Positions 40,446 to 51,857 of a stretch of DNA of 64,000 nucleotides are shown here, piece by piece (positions within the stretch are counted from its first letter, which is position 1; each line of letters begins with the position of its first letter). Both the position numbers and the translations under genes were made by a program. The DNA lies in assembly GCA_963693365.1 (NCBI GenBank), contig CAVNZM010000013.1, positions 8,432,001 to 8,496,000 of the forward strand. The letters are read 5' to 3'. Origin of the DNA: Amoebidium appalachense. Lineage: Eukaryota > Ichthyosporea. The notes under the pieces are model-generated. The model was not told the origin of the DNA, did no database searches, and was given only the letters and a program-made list of their open reading frames with translations.

Positions 40446-41341
40446 ACATATCTCTGATCTCGTACTTACCCTAGACCTTATTTGTCGTCTCATGACAAGA
40501 ACACGAGACTATTCTCTTAGTAATAAAACCAGTAAACGAATCCTCTGATAAGACTTAATTCAGTCCAGGAACTTGTCCTCTAAGACAGTTAAAGCATCGT
40601 TTCGTCATCATACAGGTCTCCAATTACGAGACAAAGAGATCTCTTATAAATTACTATCTACTCGTCGCTACTATTCTGGCACCCACCTTGAGTGCGGACC
40701 TGTTGACATAGGCACCCCCACCCATCAGCAATGAAATCTCGAAACTGTGATACACAAATGTTCTTCTCTTTAGTTTGGAAATTCTTGCACACTTTAACAG
40801 CGGGGAGACAGGGGTGAGAAAAGGTTGGGGATGGGGGAGAGGAGAGGGAGGGGAGGGGAAGGGGGGGGAGGGGGGGGAAGAATGAAAGAAAGCAACAATA
40901 CGTAATGAGGTGTGGGGCTTAAACAAAGAGCGTTAGGTAAGTAGGGAGACAAGGGAGAGGTGAGGGGGACCAAATAAGAAAAAAAAGCGTTCAAGCATTT
41001 TCAAGGAGAGAGAGGGGAGCTGGGGGGAGGGGGGAAGGGGGGCAGGATGGCTCTCGATAGCTAAGAGTTTAATTCCAATTGGTCAAAGCCATTGTATTCA
41101 CTTTACGACAACAATTAAAAAGAGTTTTGTTATGACGGTTCATTTGCCCATCGATATCTGCTCTTTCATGATCATTATAATTCGATTGTGGTATGATAAC
41201 GCCAAGCCCTAAAGTAACTACTGATGTCGAGCTTCATTCACCCGCATGTCCAAATCTAGCAACTGTTCTAAACACCTGTGATATGAACACATAATCCAAC
41301 TATTATTTATGAACCAAAAAATAAAACTCTCAGATGTGCCA

Positions 41342-41962
41342 CTACTGGCTGACGCCCAGAAGCACGTCCGGCACGGTGCACTGTGTCAGGGGTGTAGTGC
41401 CGTGCGTGCTACTCGGACCACACGTGCCGGGGTAGAGTGTGCTGTTGAACCAATTAAAGGCTAGCTTGAACCCGGCCGTATTCAGGCTGGCATCGTGTGC
41501 AGCGTACATGCCCTCTGTGTATGGAGACTCGCGTTGCTCGTCCGCATATGTCAGGCCCCCGCTTGGAAGGTACTGCGAGAGGGAAGAGGCATCCACACAC
41601 TCCCCCGTGTTGTAGTTCTTGTGCATGAAGCCCACCCATGTGACTGTATCCGAGTAGGCAGGGTTTGTGCCGTTGTGTGGTGTAGGTAGAGTGGATTGGT
41701 CGTAAACGTACTTGACTGTAACGTCGTGCCCGTACGGTGCATTGATGGTGGCGTAGGCAATATAACTGCCTGTTTTGGGCGTGACTTTGAGTGTTTCTGA
41801 GGTGCTGGTAACAGGGATGTGTACTGAAACCTCGATTGACTGCAGCGTGTAGCCCTGCGTGATGGTGCACTGCGAGATGGAGTGGCCCATGCCACACACT
41901 AGGGCCGCGCTGGTGGCAAGGAGCGCAAGGGTACATGTGATGTGGCTGTTTGAGTACATCAT
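41342..41962 (-). CDS. Secreted protein of unknown function, copy C (minus)
   Basis: This intronless frame encodes 206 residues and is the unit 2 counterpart of 33348-33968, ending LLGVSQ. It has the same predicted signal peptide and four mature Cys. Differences from its partner include HIP for HNP, SYIAY for SYVAY and TVPD for IVPD. Several of its residues (YSDT, YADEQ, NTAGF, NST) match the plus copies rather than the other minus copy, which hints at gene conversion within the pair. Confidence 0.86.
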   Translation of the reverse strand: MMYSNSHITCTLALLATSAALVCGMGHSISQCTITQGYTLQSIEVSVHIPVTSTSETLKVTPKTGSYIAYATINAPYGHDVTVKYVYDQSTLPTPHNGTNPAYSDTVTWVGFMHKNYNTGECVDASSLSQYLPSGGLTYADEQRESPYTEGMYAAHDASLNTAGFKLAFNWFNSTLYPGTCGPSSTHGTTPLTQCTVPDVLLGVSQ

Positions 41963-43114
41963 TGTTGCGAATATTAATTGTGCGTAATGAAATCGAACTT
42001 CAAGATATGGAGGTGGAGTCAGCTGAAAGAACGTGCACGAGTGCCTATTAGCAGAAGAAATGCACTCTATATTTTTAAACTTTGGAAATTTTTGTAGTAT
42101 TCTCGTGGTTCATACGGTAACGGGTTTGCACTTGCTTTACTGTGCCGCGCCGAGAGTGATGCTTCAGGTGTTTTGTGACTGAAGAACTCCATCAGACACC
42201 GGGCTTTATATACTTGGTTTCCGCCATCTGTAGAATGTGGCCCCTGGGGAAACGTGCATGCCAATCTGTTAGAAGTTTCCCGCCGCCCTACAGTCACAGC
42301 CCGTGGCTGATCAATTATGTATCACCTTGGCGACAAATACACCTGGTTTGATCCATTATAAAGCACAAAAGAACTTGTATTTGCCTTTATTTTTGTTTTT
42401 GAAGCGTGCCCAGTGCCGGGCCATAAAGGCCGTGAGTTGTCACCGTCGCCCTCGAGCGTCAGACACAATATCGAGCCCCGACAAAACCGTCGTTTGATTG
42501 GCTTACTTGTTTGCGCCTGTGAGACTTGCGAGTGCATGGTCCTGATAAACGTCGGTCTGGTAGAAGGACCAAACAAAGGCTGGTGAAATGCGTTCTGTTG
42601 CATTATTATACCTGGAAAGGCCTGGGTTGAGGAAGGAATAATGGGAATCCGAAAAGGACGGGGGCAGGGGGGAGTGGGGAGTAGGGAGGGCGGGGTCAAG
42701 CAGCCGAAAGTTTTCCCGGAGTGGCGAGAAATTTTTATTAGATTGGCACGCAAGAAACCCCATGTTATCCATGGCCCACATTCCACAGATTGCGGTAAGC
42801 AACTTTAGCAAGTATATTACAAAGTCGGATGCCCGACAGAGAGTTCAGTCATCAACACTCGGTTCACATGAAGCATCACTAGCTAGTACTATTAACGCGG
42901 CAAGGCACAGTTTAATTATAAAGCAGGTGCAGCCCCGGTAATTACTATCCGAATCGCCGCAATAATACAAACACATTCCAAAGTTCAAAAAGTTAGGCGT
43001 ATTTGTTCTGCTCATACGTACGGCACTTGTGCACGTGTTCCTTCAGCTGACTCAGCTATAATAGCGGTTGTTTACCACACCTCCATATTCATCACGTACC
43101 GTGTAATTGGCAAC
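41963..43114. promoter_or_regulatory. Divergent intergenic promoter region of pair 2
   Basis: This is the counterpart of 33969-35117, about 1.15 kb between start codons. The same block with GTGCACG and CAGCTGACTC faces each gene, near 42015-42046 (minus) and 43022-43053 (plus). Confidence 0.6.
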
Positions 43115-43738
43115 ATGTACTCAAACAGCAACATCGCCTGTACCCTTGCCCTCCTTGCCACCAGCGCGGCTCTGGTGTGTGGCATGGGCCACTCCATCTC
43201 GCAGTGCACCATCACGCAGGGCTACACGCTGCAGTCAATCGAGGTTTCAGTACACAACCCTGTTACCAGCACCTCAGAAACACTCAAAGTCACGCCCAAA
43301 ACAGGCAGTTATGTTGCCTACGCTACCATCAATGCACCGTACGGACACGACGTTACAGTCAAGTACGTTTACGACCAATCCACTCTGCCTACACCACACA
43401 ACGGCACAAACCCTGCCTACTCGGATACAGTCACATGGGTGGGCTTCATGCACAAGAACTACAACACGGGGGATTGTGTGGATGCCTCTTCCCTCTCGCA
43501 GTACCTTCCAAGCGGGGGCCTGACATATGCGGACGAGCAACGCGAGTCTCCATACACAGAGGGCATGTACGCTGCACACGATGCCAGCCTGAATACGGCC
43601 GGGTTCAAGCTAGCCTTTAATTGGTTCAACAGCACACTCTACCCCGGCACGTGTGGTCCGAGTAGCACGCACGGCACTACACCCCTGACACAGTGCATCG
43701 TGCCGGACGTGCTTCTGCAGCTGGGCGTCAGCCAGTAG
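43115..43738 (+). CDS. Secreted protein of unknown function, copy D (plus)
   Basis: This intronless frame encodes 207 residues and has the same protein sequence as the copy at 35118. The signal peptide, four Cys and glycosylation sites are as described there. The 3' flank has the ATTAAA hexamer but lacks about 120 nt found after copy B before the poly-C block. Identity of the plus copies, against divergence of the minus copies, suggests either recent conversion or stronger constraint. Confidence 0.87.
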   Translation: MYSNSNIACTLALLATSAALVCGMGHSISQCTITQGYTLQSIEVSVHNPVTSTSETLKVTPKTGSYVAYATINAPYGHDVTVKYVYDQSTLPTPHNGTNPAYSDTVTWVGFMHKNYNTGDCVDASSLSQYLPSGGLTYADEQRESPYTEGMYAAHDASLNTAGFKLAFNWFNSTLYPGTCGPSSTHGTTPLTQCIVPDVLLQLGVSQ

Positions 43739-44308
43739 CTGCCACTGCTTTTGTTCTTCTTTTCATTTGCAATGCACATTAAAGTTGTAGTGGTGACCAA
43801 ATGCCCTTGAGCCATTAAGTGCTATCTGCTGCCCCCCCTCCCCCCCTCCCCCCCCCCCTCCCCCCTCCCCTCCCCTCTCGAGCCCGCCCTCTCCCGCTCC
43901 TTCCCCCCTCCCCAACCCCCCCCCACCCCCCCCCCCCTCCCCCCCCCATGGCGTCCAATGCATAATTCTCCCTTCTCAATTTATCGTGAGACTGAATAAA
44001 AGTTATTCAGTTGTTCCTCTCTCATGGACATCCCCACCTGGCTCAGAGTTAGTGCGCCCTAAAGATTGGCCCCCTCACCCACCCACCCCCTCCCCCCACA
44101 CACCCCCCCACGCACGGTCCACACACAAACACAAACACACACACAAGCACACACACGCACATGCACGCACATGCACACGCATACAACCACGCACACACGC
44201 GTACGCACGCACAAACACCCGCACACGCGCACGCGCACGTGGCACGCACACGCGCGCGCACACATACACACACACATGCACACACGCGTGCGTGCACACA
44301 CACACATG

Positions 44309-44340
<32 letters not shown>

Positions 44341-44342
44341 CG

Positions 44343-44391
<49 letters not shown>

Positions 44392-45843
44392 TGACACACA
44401 CACCCACACACACACACACACACATACACACGCACGCACGCACGCACACACACACACACACACTGACACACACATGCACGCACACACACACACACACACA
44501 CATTGACACACACACACATGCGGGCTTATGTACACACACTCTGCACACAATATTTGCCCCGCTCCACCCAATTAACACCGTTGCACTAACTAGCACCAAA
44601 TTTTTGTCTCCTCCAGATAACACCACCACCTAGTCCGATTGTCATACATAAACTCGATGAATGTATTTATGACCCATTTAAATGTTTCCCCATCTTTTTT
44701 ATTTCACACACACACGAGCACATGGTTCAGTAATGGAACGATTTCCAAAAAACTCCAGCCCCAGAGCAACAATATACGTATATCACAGGCATACTACTAA
44801 GTCAATGAGACACATCGACTACTCTGTCTACACGCATGCACGAGCGTACATTAACACACACAAAACAACCAAAACCCTGCTCAATGACCTGCACACCACC
44901 AGTATGGGCACAATACTGATCATCGGCTGATTTGCATAATGCATGCAACACATGCACACAAAACACACGCTCTCACCGTGGCGCATACACACGTAGGTAC
45001 GCCATGTGGAGTTCATGTGCACATTGCACACACGGCACAAAACCTCCCTCCAAGCATCTCTCTCCCCTCCCAACCTTCCTCCCCCTCTCCCCCCCTCCCC
45101 TCTCCCCCTCTCCCCTCCCTTCCCCTCCCCCCTGCATTCAACCTTTCCTCCCTTCCCTGTGGCAGTGCACGCACACACACATACATGTGCTCATAGTGCG
45201 ACCATGAATAAATTTTCGTGCCATCGTAAGCAAACTTCTTGATTGCACCCCCTCTCTCGGAGACGTTTGTGGGCATACGGCGAAAAAATTCCGCCCGATC
45301 AAACACTTTCTGCCAGCACCCACTTATATGTGGTGGTGGGCCAACTTAGTAAAGTTGTTAATGATATCGGTAACAAGGATTTTCTCAGTAGCACCATCCT
45401 TCAGCCCCCCTCCCTCCCACCCCTCTCCCCCCCCCCCCCCCCCCCCCCCCTCCCCCCCCCCCTCAACCACCATCACCACCACCACCATCCCACTCTTTTA
45501 TTTCTTTTCCGCCCATCCTCTCACATTCGTTTTACCCTACCTTCCGTTCCGTTGTGCTTTTACGTGTCTACAAACAAATTCTGCTATCCCTGCCTCCCCC
45601 CCTTCTCCCCCCCCCCCCCCCCCCACCTTCTTTTTTTCTTTCGGCCACCATCCCCACAACCCCTTTTGAAGCTGTCTTCCCATTTGCCCTGTCTTCATGC
45701 AGTCATGCAATAACCCCATCTGGGCAGGCTAAAACTCAACGGTTTTTCTGCCGGGATACAGCAAAAGCCCACACAAAAGCTGCACTTGAGGGCATATCAG
45801 TAACCTTGAAGCAACGCAGCTAACAATGTTTGCTGTTGGTTTT
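43739..45843. other. 3' flank of copy D
   Basis: No gene is visible. Poly-C (43831-43950), CA/CG microsatellite (44110-44520), shared unique sequence and CT-rich blocks follow in the same order as in unit 1. Homology to unit 1 ends near 45752, where the sequence changes from tttttctgcc to gggatacagc. Confidence 0.7.
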
Positions 45844-46046
45844 GGTTTACACACTTTTTATTGCGTGGACACTGCCGGAGGCCCAGCCACATTCGACGGC
45901 CTACTGCGTTTTCCAGCGCAGCCAATCAAGTGCAGCCAGTGACATATGTAAATGCTAGGCAACAATGAGCGCCATCGTAGTATCTGACACCCCAATTACA
46001 TATTATGGGTAAGCAGAGGCTAGCATCGGTGGCTCCGAAAGAAAGT
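45844..46046 (-). mobile_element. 3' end of a non-LTR retrotransposon, strongly 5'-truncated
   Basis: This block of about 203 nt is nearly identical to 46241-46445. In the second copy its high-coordinate end contains the last codons of a retrotransposon frame, so the repeat is the element's 3' UTR. Read on the minus strand it ends with the hexamer AATAAA and then AAGTGTGTAAACC. Truncation at the 5' side is typical of target-primed reverse transcription. Confidence 0.7.
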
Positions 46047-46240
46047 TTGCTGTTGTTTTGGCCAATCACAAAAGTTTGCATTTGACGAATCAAAGATGTT
46101 TTGTGTGATGTATAACCAATATGGTTCAATGCAATGACGTCGACGTGTCAACTATTAGATGAATGTCAGGCAGTTTAAAAAGGCATGTTCTTGAGCCCCA
46201 GAAAATTTCACAAATAGAAGGCTTATGCAAACGTTTCAGG

Positions 46241-46764
46241 GGTTTACACACTTTTTATTGCGTGGACACTGCCGGAGGCCCAGCCACATTCGACGGCCTA
46301 CTGCGTTTTCCAGCACAGCCAATCAAATGCAGCCAGTGACACATGTACATGCTAGGCAACAATGAGCGCCATCGTAGTATCTGACACCCCTATTACATAT
46401 TATGGGTAAGCAGAGGCTATAGCATCGGTAGCTCCGAAAGAAAGTCAAGGCACCGGATCACAATATCATACTGTGCAGCATTAATAAGGTGATCTAGGAT
46501 AGTCATCTTAAAACGGATATATTGAGGAAGAGAGGAAGAAAAGAGAATAAAACCGCCAATAACCTCCGGTTCTAATACATTAGCTAACAGGTTGCATTTA
46601 TTGATAGATATGCAGCCGCGAGTAAACCGCCCCCCACACATATTACACATACGAGCAGGAGACACCAGAAACCGATTACACCGCCAAGCCATAATCATCT
46701 TTGACCGAGAAATTCTGTGATTTCGCCGCATTGGCGCAAGACGGTACAAAAAACCTTTGCGCAC
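46241..46764 (-). mobile_element. Non-LTR retrotransposon C-terminal fragment plus 3' UTR
   Basis: The minus-strand frame 46764-46417 ends DHLINAAQYDIVIRCLDFLS. This parallels DFILNTRNYDLFIRCIDWLE at the end of the frame at 49248-48151. It also has a Cys-rich segment (CNMCGGRFTRGC) of the kind found after the reverse transcriptase domain. The stop codon lies in a 3' UTR shared with 45844-46046. No reverse transcriptase core remains in this piece. Confidence 0.7.
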
Positions 46765-46812
46765 AACAATTTTGCACCACTTACTTGGGCGAGCGAGTGA
46801 GTCATCCCCACG

Positions 46813-46820
46813 TATATAAG
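46813..46820 (+). promoter_or_regulatory. TATA box upstream of the resolvase-like pseudogene
   Basis: TATATAAG lies about 35 nt before the ATG at 46855. The spacing to the start codon is short, so transcription would give a very short leader. Confidence 0.4.
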
Positions 46821-46854
46821 TATACGTTCAACGGTCAAAAGACCCAAAATAAAA

Positions 46855-47573
46855 ATGAGCAACCTTCGCATTGCCTCGTTCGACATTGGAGTTGCGAACA
46901 TGGCTGTCTGCCTGTTCGAAGTGGCATCGGATGTGGCACGCCTACCCAACGACAATGGTGAAACTCTAACTAAACCCGAAGGATGCAGTGCCGGCAACTA
47001 TTCCCACCCTTCGCAATGGGGTTCAAATTATACACTGGCGTAAAATTTCGATTGGGGCAACAAAGACAAGAGCAAACTTCTCACCAGCAACCTTGTTCGC
47101 CAACTGCATGATTTGCAAGCGGCACATCCACAGGCTGTGCATGTGGTTATTATCGAGCTGCAACTGGATGGGCGGATGATTGCGCTTGCACACGTTGTTC
47201 AAGCATATTTTTCGAGACGCGTGCACGTGTTCTTTGGGGCCCCCCGGGGCTGCCTTCTACGGGCTTCATCTCGGCCAAGTGCAAGCTCCAACTGGGGCAC
47301 GCTGTTTTTGGACTGCCAGAAGTTGTGATTCCTGCTCATGGTTCAAAATCCTCCATATATACTGCCAAAAAGAGGGCGGCAGTCCAGCAAGCCATTGCCA
47401 TTCTCGAGCGTCCTCCAGCAGCAGCCGGCTGGCGATGCACCGGCCATCTATGGGGAAGCATGGGGCTCTTGGGCCGACTGCTTCAAGTCAAACAATGCAT
47501 AGATAAGAAGGACGATCTGGCAGATGCATTTCTGCAGGGAATGCATTTCATCGCATACAACGTTCTTTTTTGA
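46855..47573 (+). pseudogene. RuvC-like Holliday-junction resolvase, frameshifted
   Basis: The first frame has ASFDIGVANMAVCLFE, matching the RuvC-fold first strand with a catalytic Asp. A later frame has VVIIELQLDGRMIALAH, which would supply the catalytic Glu. The last has KKDDLADAFLQG, the C-terminal Asp pair typical of the poxvirus A22, NCLDV and fungal Cce1/Ydc2 group. These enzymes cut four-way DNA junctions. The blocks are in the right order and at family-like spacing but in different frames. Shifts occur near 46985, 47060 and 47240 (in ggggccccccgggg). A possible polyadenylation signal AATAAA is near 47754. It is either decayed or affected by indel errors in the assembly. Viral versus mitochondrial-type origin is unresolved. 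Confidence 0.7.
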
Positions 47574-47970
47574 TCTTGTGGGTATGTCTATTAGCTTATA
47601 CATGCATTAGAACATGCATTGCTTTGTACTTTTTTTTTTTGGTGGTACGTGTGTTACTACGAAGTCGAATATGTTCGTGATGCCTGCGCAATGGGATGCC
47701 GTTACCCCTCTCACAAACAGCTATAGCAATCATAATCGTGCACGGCTCACCAAATAAAGCTTTTAAATAATTACGGGGGGGTTTACGCTGTTTACTCGAG
47801 GCAAAGAGAACCAGTCTCAGGTATGGGGGGGGGTTTTGCTCGGAATATCCCCTCAGCGGTATATCATGATCACGTACATAGATGTCGGGTGGTGACTATA
47901 TATCAGGGTTTACTTTCTCTACGAGACACCATAAAGACTACAAGGAGAAATCAATTAGCTGGGGTTCCCC

Positions 47971-48150
<180 letters not shown>

Positions 48151-49248
48151 CTATAATTTTGTAGTGATGTGTTTCTCAAGCCAATCAATACATCTAATAA
48201 ACAGGTCGTAGTTACGCGTGTTTAGTATAAAATCAAGGATGTTGTAATTTACAGGTAGGCTATCTTTCTGGGTGTCTGTTGTGAATGTGACGTGTGCGTG
48301 TTGCGGTATTATGTGGTCTATCAAACTACATTTGGCGATACATGACCGGTTAAACTGGTGTGTGTGTGTGTTGTTTGGGCATGCAAATGATGCCACCTTG
48401 TACTTATTAGATCTCCACTGTATAGCACGTGTACAGTAAAAGCGTGGTAATTGATCAATAATACCATCAGCTAGAGAAAGACCAGTTCTACAGGAAGGTA
48501 ATATGTATTTAGGTGTTATACACTTGCGAGTGCCATATTTGGCAATATGGTTGAGGCGGTCAGTATATATAAAACGAGACACAAGGCTTAGTTTTTCAAG
48601 GTGTATGCTTTCATCGGGTCTAGTGTCGTGTGGTATCTTTTTCCATTTGTTATATTGCGTGATTATCTTGTGATTGTGTACATGTTTAATAAGTAAGTGG
48701 CAGTCCAAAGTCACACACACACTATTGCGGGGTTTATTTGTATTTGTGCCCAGGGGGGAAGGGGAGAGAGAGAGGAGGAAAGAGGGGAGAGGTGAGGAGG
48801 GGACAGGTCGGATAGAGAAGAGAGGGTGGGAGGGCAAATACTTCTTTAAGCGGCTTATGTGCTTATTGAATTTCAGCGCGAGATAGGATACTCTAGCAGC
48901 TATTGGGACCAGACCATATATCGAGAGCGTTACAGGGCCAGGTTTACAACAGTTGTTAGATAGAAAGGAGGCAACTTCTGCTTCAAGGAAATTTGCCAGG
49001 GGTTTAAGCGCTCTAGTTCTCTCTTTCTTGATCCAAGCGGCGAGAAGGGGTAAACCATATTCACATGCCGGGAAGACAAAAGTGCGAATAAATGTAAGTC
49101 TAACAGAAGGATGGAGGGGTGTGTCTTTAAAAATATTAGCCGAGAAGAAAGCTAACCGCTTACGAGCCAACTCTACCCTCTTTTCGACCATATTGATCCG
49201 ACCTGAATCGATAAATGCTCCAACCAGAGTACTGTATGACGTCATCAT
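48151..49248 (-). mobile_element. Non-LTR retrotransposon, C-terminal 365 codons
   Basis: An uninterrupted minus-strand frame encodes the region after the reverse transcriptase palm. It has a thumb-like helical stretch (KRVELARKRLAFF, TFVFPACEYGLPLL) and a distal Cys/His segment ending in NYDLFIRCIDWLEKHI. It resembles the C-terminus of LINE-type ORF2 and the fragment at 46764. A Ser-Pro-Leu run near 48740-48830 reflects a CT microsatellite expanded in frame. The catalytic YADD part is not here but lies 3 kb away at 52161-52486 on the same strand. Confidence 0.68.
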
Positions 49249-49823
49249 ATAAAAACGCCTGGCGCAGGGTCAGTTTTGCACGTGTTACTCTCTTTTTCTC
49301 ACCATTTTACCCTAACGTGACAGGGAACAAGCACATCACAAAAAAACCGTAGAAAAATTCTTGGCGGGGTAGTGGCTTAGTAAGTAATGGTAGGCATTCA
49401 ACGATTTTGAGCTTCAATTTACGGAGAACTTTGTAGTGTTTGCGCACCCCATGACTACAATAATTTCTCGGAATGCTTGTTGGTATGGCTTATTTTGCAC
49501 TTTACGGGTTCTGGCACCGGGAGGCCATAGGCCTGAGCCAAGAAAAACGTCAAACTTGTTACAAATGCGTGCCAAAGATGCATACTTTAAACGTTCACGT
49601 TGTTGCTTTTGCACCACAGGTGCATTTTTCGTTTGAGAAACATTGACATCAGCTTTCAAATTCGTTTTTTTCGGTACACACACTTCAAATAACCCTTTTA
49701 GCATCTAGTTACCACAAACAGTTTCGAAGAAACGAATAAAAACCAAACAAATCACCCCTAATCCGAAAACGACAAATGAGTGTTGCGCAATGTACAGAAA
49801 CTGACCAGTGGGCAGAAGGTACT
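49249..49823. other. Spacer between retrotransposon fragment and transposase
   Basis: This holds one minus-strand open frame of 96 codons (49704-49414), basic and without a recognised domain. It may belong to the piggyBac-type element or be chance. I found no TTAA target duplication or clear terminal inverted repeat here. Confidence 0.35.
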
Positions 49824-51857
49824 TTAACGTGTAGTGTTTCTGCGTGATCGTACCGGGCCTGTGTTTGTGTTGACTTGGGTGCGTGTGCGTGGAGGAACAC
49901 CATGTGTGATGTGGTTTTCGAAGCATGCACGTGTTTGATCATTGCAGAGAAACACATTACACTTGATGCAGTAGGTATGTGTCTGGTGGCGTTCCCCTTT
50001 GTTCCTAAAGCAGAGAACGCATCTACCTTTTCTTTCTTTTCTGGCACGCTGGTGTCCGTGTAGAGCATGGGGGGCAGGAGCAGCAGGGGGAAGGGGGTAT
50101 TCTAGTGCAGGCAGGTGGGGGTTGCATATGAGTGCTTCTGCTAGCTCACGCCTTGTGTCCATGCTCGTGTTTGTGGATTTGCCAAAGTATCTGTATGCAA
50201 AGTGTACGTTTGCTACTACAAACCCCAGAAGCCCCCCAAAGGTGCGGAGTTGGTGACGTTTAGTGCCCAAGGCTTCGTCCACAGAGCCGTTTAACATTCG
50301 TGTTTTGTTGAATATATCGGCCATGTTGTAGTTTTCGAAGTATTCTTCGACTGCTTTCGGTTGGGGGACGTCATTTCCGTTTCGTGATTTTCTCGGTTGA
50401 CCCGGCTGAGTACTTGAACATGAGGTGATCACTTTCATACTGTAGTTCTTGTTTCTCCATAACACCGCAACGAGGTCTACTCCGTCCACACTGCACACTG
50501 CCTCCGACCATACACCACGTCCTTCCTCACATAGAAGGTCCAACATGTTGAGGGGAAAGTCTCTGGTTGCGGTTTTGACATTGAAAAGTGCGTAGAATCC
50601 GATTTTGTACACTTCCCTTGTCCCGGTTACTGACCCAAACCAGCTGTCTCCGACGATCGTTCTGGGGTTACGGTGGGTGGGGTTGGCCCTTGGGGTTAGA
50701 AGACGCAAGGTGGTGCCTGTTCCAGCTCCCAACTGTCGGTACGGTTTGCTTGCCATCCTAAGCTTCCCCTCGTTCATTTCGAAGTTAATGAGTATGTTGG
50801 TTACACAGTCGTGTAGAGTTTTTATTTCTTGACCGAGAGGGTGGGGTTTTCGTTTTATATAGATTTGGCACGGAAGGTTGCAATGATAGCTGGCAAAGAT
50901 GGCCTCGTCTTCGCATAATTCATCCCCGGGCTCGATAGAGCAACGGCACCGACTCTGCAGTGCTTCCATGAAACCGCGTGTGTCTTTCAGTGGATCATCC
51001 TCCGGATATTGAGTGATGTCGGTGACGGTAAAGCAGGCACGGATGTTTTCGAACCGGTGTTCGGTCATGAAGCGGGCAAAGTCGTGTACGGGAAATATGT
51101 GGCTTGGGTTCTCTGCTGCCGACGTCCAGTAGTTCGATCTCGAGCCGGGTTCGAATGTTCCAGCCATGTAAATCCACATACCCAACCACCTAAGTAGCTC
51201 ACCCGGGGTTAAGTCAACCCAATTTTTGTAACGTGCACGACCTACTTCGTTTGTGAGTGGAATGACTGCTGTGAAGAGATACTCCATAGGCATGAAGTGT
51301 TCAAACAAACACAGAACACTCTTGCGCTTGTTTAGTGCTAGTGGAATGGTTGGTTTTCTGCGTGGGCCTGTTCTTTTGTCAAGTACTTGCTCATCTGGAA
51401 TGGTCCATTGCAAGGTGCACGTGGGGTCGGTGGGGGTAGGTAACTCTACCTGTTCATCTACAAGTTCTATCTCATCTTCATTCTCACTGTCTGTGACAGG
51501 AATCTCTACTTGTTGGATGTCTCCATCTGGATCTTCGTCACTATCACTCTCTAGCTCGCTACTTGTGTGTTCACTGTCTTCTTCATCTATTAAAGTTAGC
51601 TGATGGCGCAGAACTACTTCTGTGGTACCGTCAAAATCAAACTTTACTTTCCATTCACTGCCTTCGTTTGTCTTGCATCGTTTCACTACTGTGCCAACCA
51701 GTATTTGTGTGTCCCAACTCAGGCCGAACTTCTTGTAAGACCAACGTGTGGTGTCATCTGTGAAATCTTCCCCCTGAACCCCGTCAAATATGTATGCAAA
51801 ACAACAGACACGAGCTCCAGAATAAAGTGACTCTATTGGGTCTAATGTTTTGGCCAT
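49824..51857 (-). mobile_element. PiggyBac-type DDE transposase, full-length frame
   Basis: This intact frame encodes 677 residues, close to the usual 550-650 of piggyBac transposases. The N-terminus has an acidic Glu/Asp-Ser stretch. The core contains MPMEYLFTAVIPLTNEVGRARY, the first Asp region (GDELCEDEA) before YIKRKPHPLG, the second Asp region IVGDSWFGSV, and YNMADIFNKTRMLN near the third Asp, all matching the family layout. The C-terminus has a Cys/His-rich domain (CVLCFRNKGERHQTHTYCIKC) as in piggyBac DNA-binding ends. The enzyme cuts and pastes DNA at TTAA. The open frame suggests recent activity or host use. No terminal repeats were identified. Confidence 0.85.

Larger units (their letters stand above)
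39573..40670. other. AT-rich insert with tRNA-like sequences, possible mitochondrial-derived DNA
   Basis: This 1.1 kb block interrupts unit 2 relative to unit 1, where the flanks are almost contiguous near 32490-32505. It is strongly AT-rich, lacks the poly-C and CA tracts found everywhere else, and has no long open frame. On the minus strand it shows at least three tRNA-like segments with recognisable D-arm (AGCTCAATTAGTAG type) and T-arm (GGTTCAAGTCC type) sequences. A nuclear insertion of mitochondrial DNA is my leading explanation; a tRNA-derived SINE cluster is another. Confidence 0.55.
31777..45740. repeat. Tandem segmental duplication, two units of about 6.5-7.5 kb
   Basis: Unit 1 runs from about 31777 to 38220 and unit 2 from about 38870 to 45740. 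Each contains, in order, an A-rich then GGGA-rich block, a minus-strand secreted-protein gene, a shared upstream region, a plus-strand copy, a CA/CG-rich block and a CT-rich block. Example anchors are caaacattgcattaagcttt at about 32207 and 39279, and the CTCGATGAATG anchor near 31462, 36684 and 44652. Unit 2 carries an extra insert at 39573-40670 and lacks about 165 nt present near 32640-32810 in unit 1. Confidence 0.88.

Noticed and set aside
46701-46961. Plus-strand 86-codon frame overlapping the resolvase start
   Set aside because: It is out of frame with the resolvase motifs and antisense to the retrotransposon fragment.
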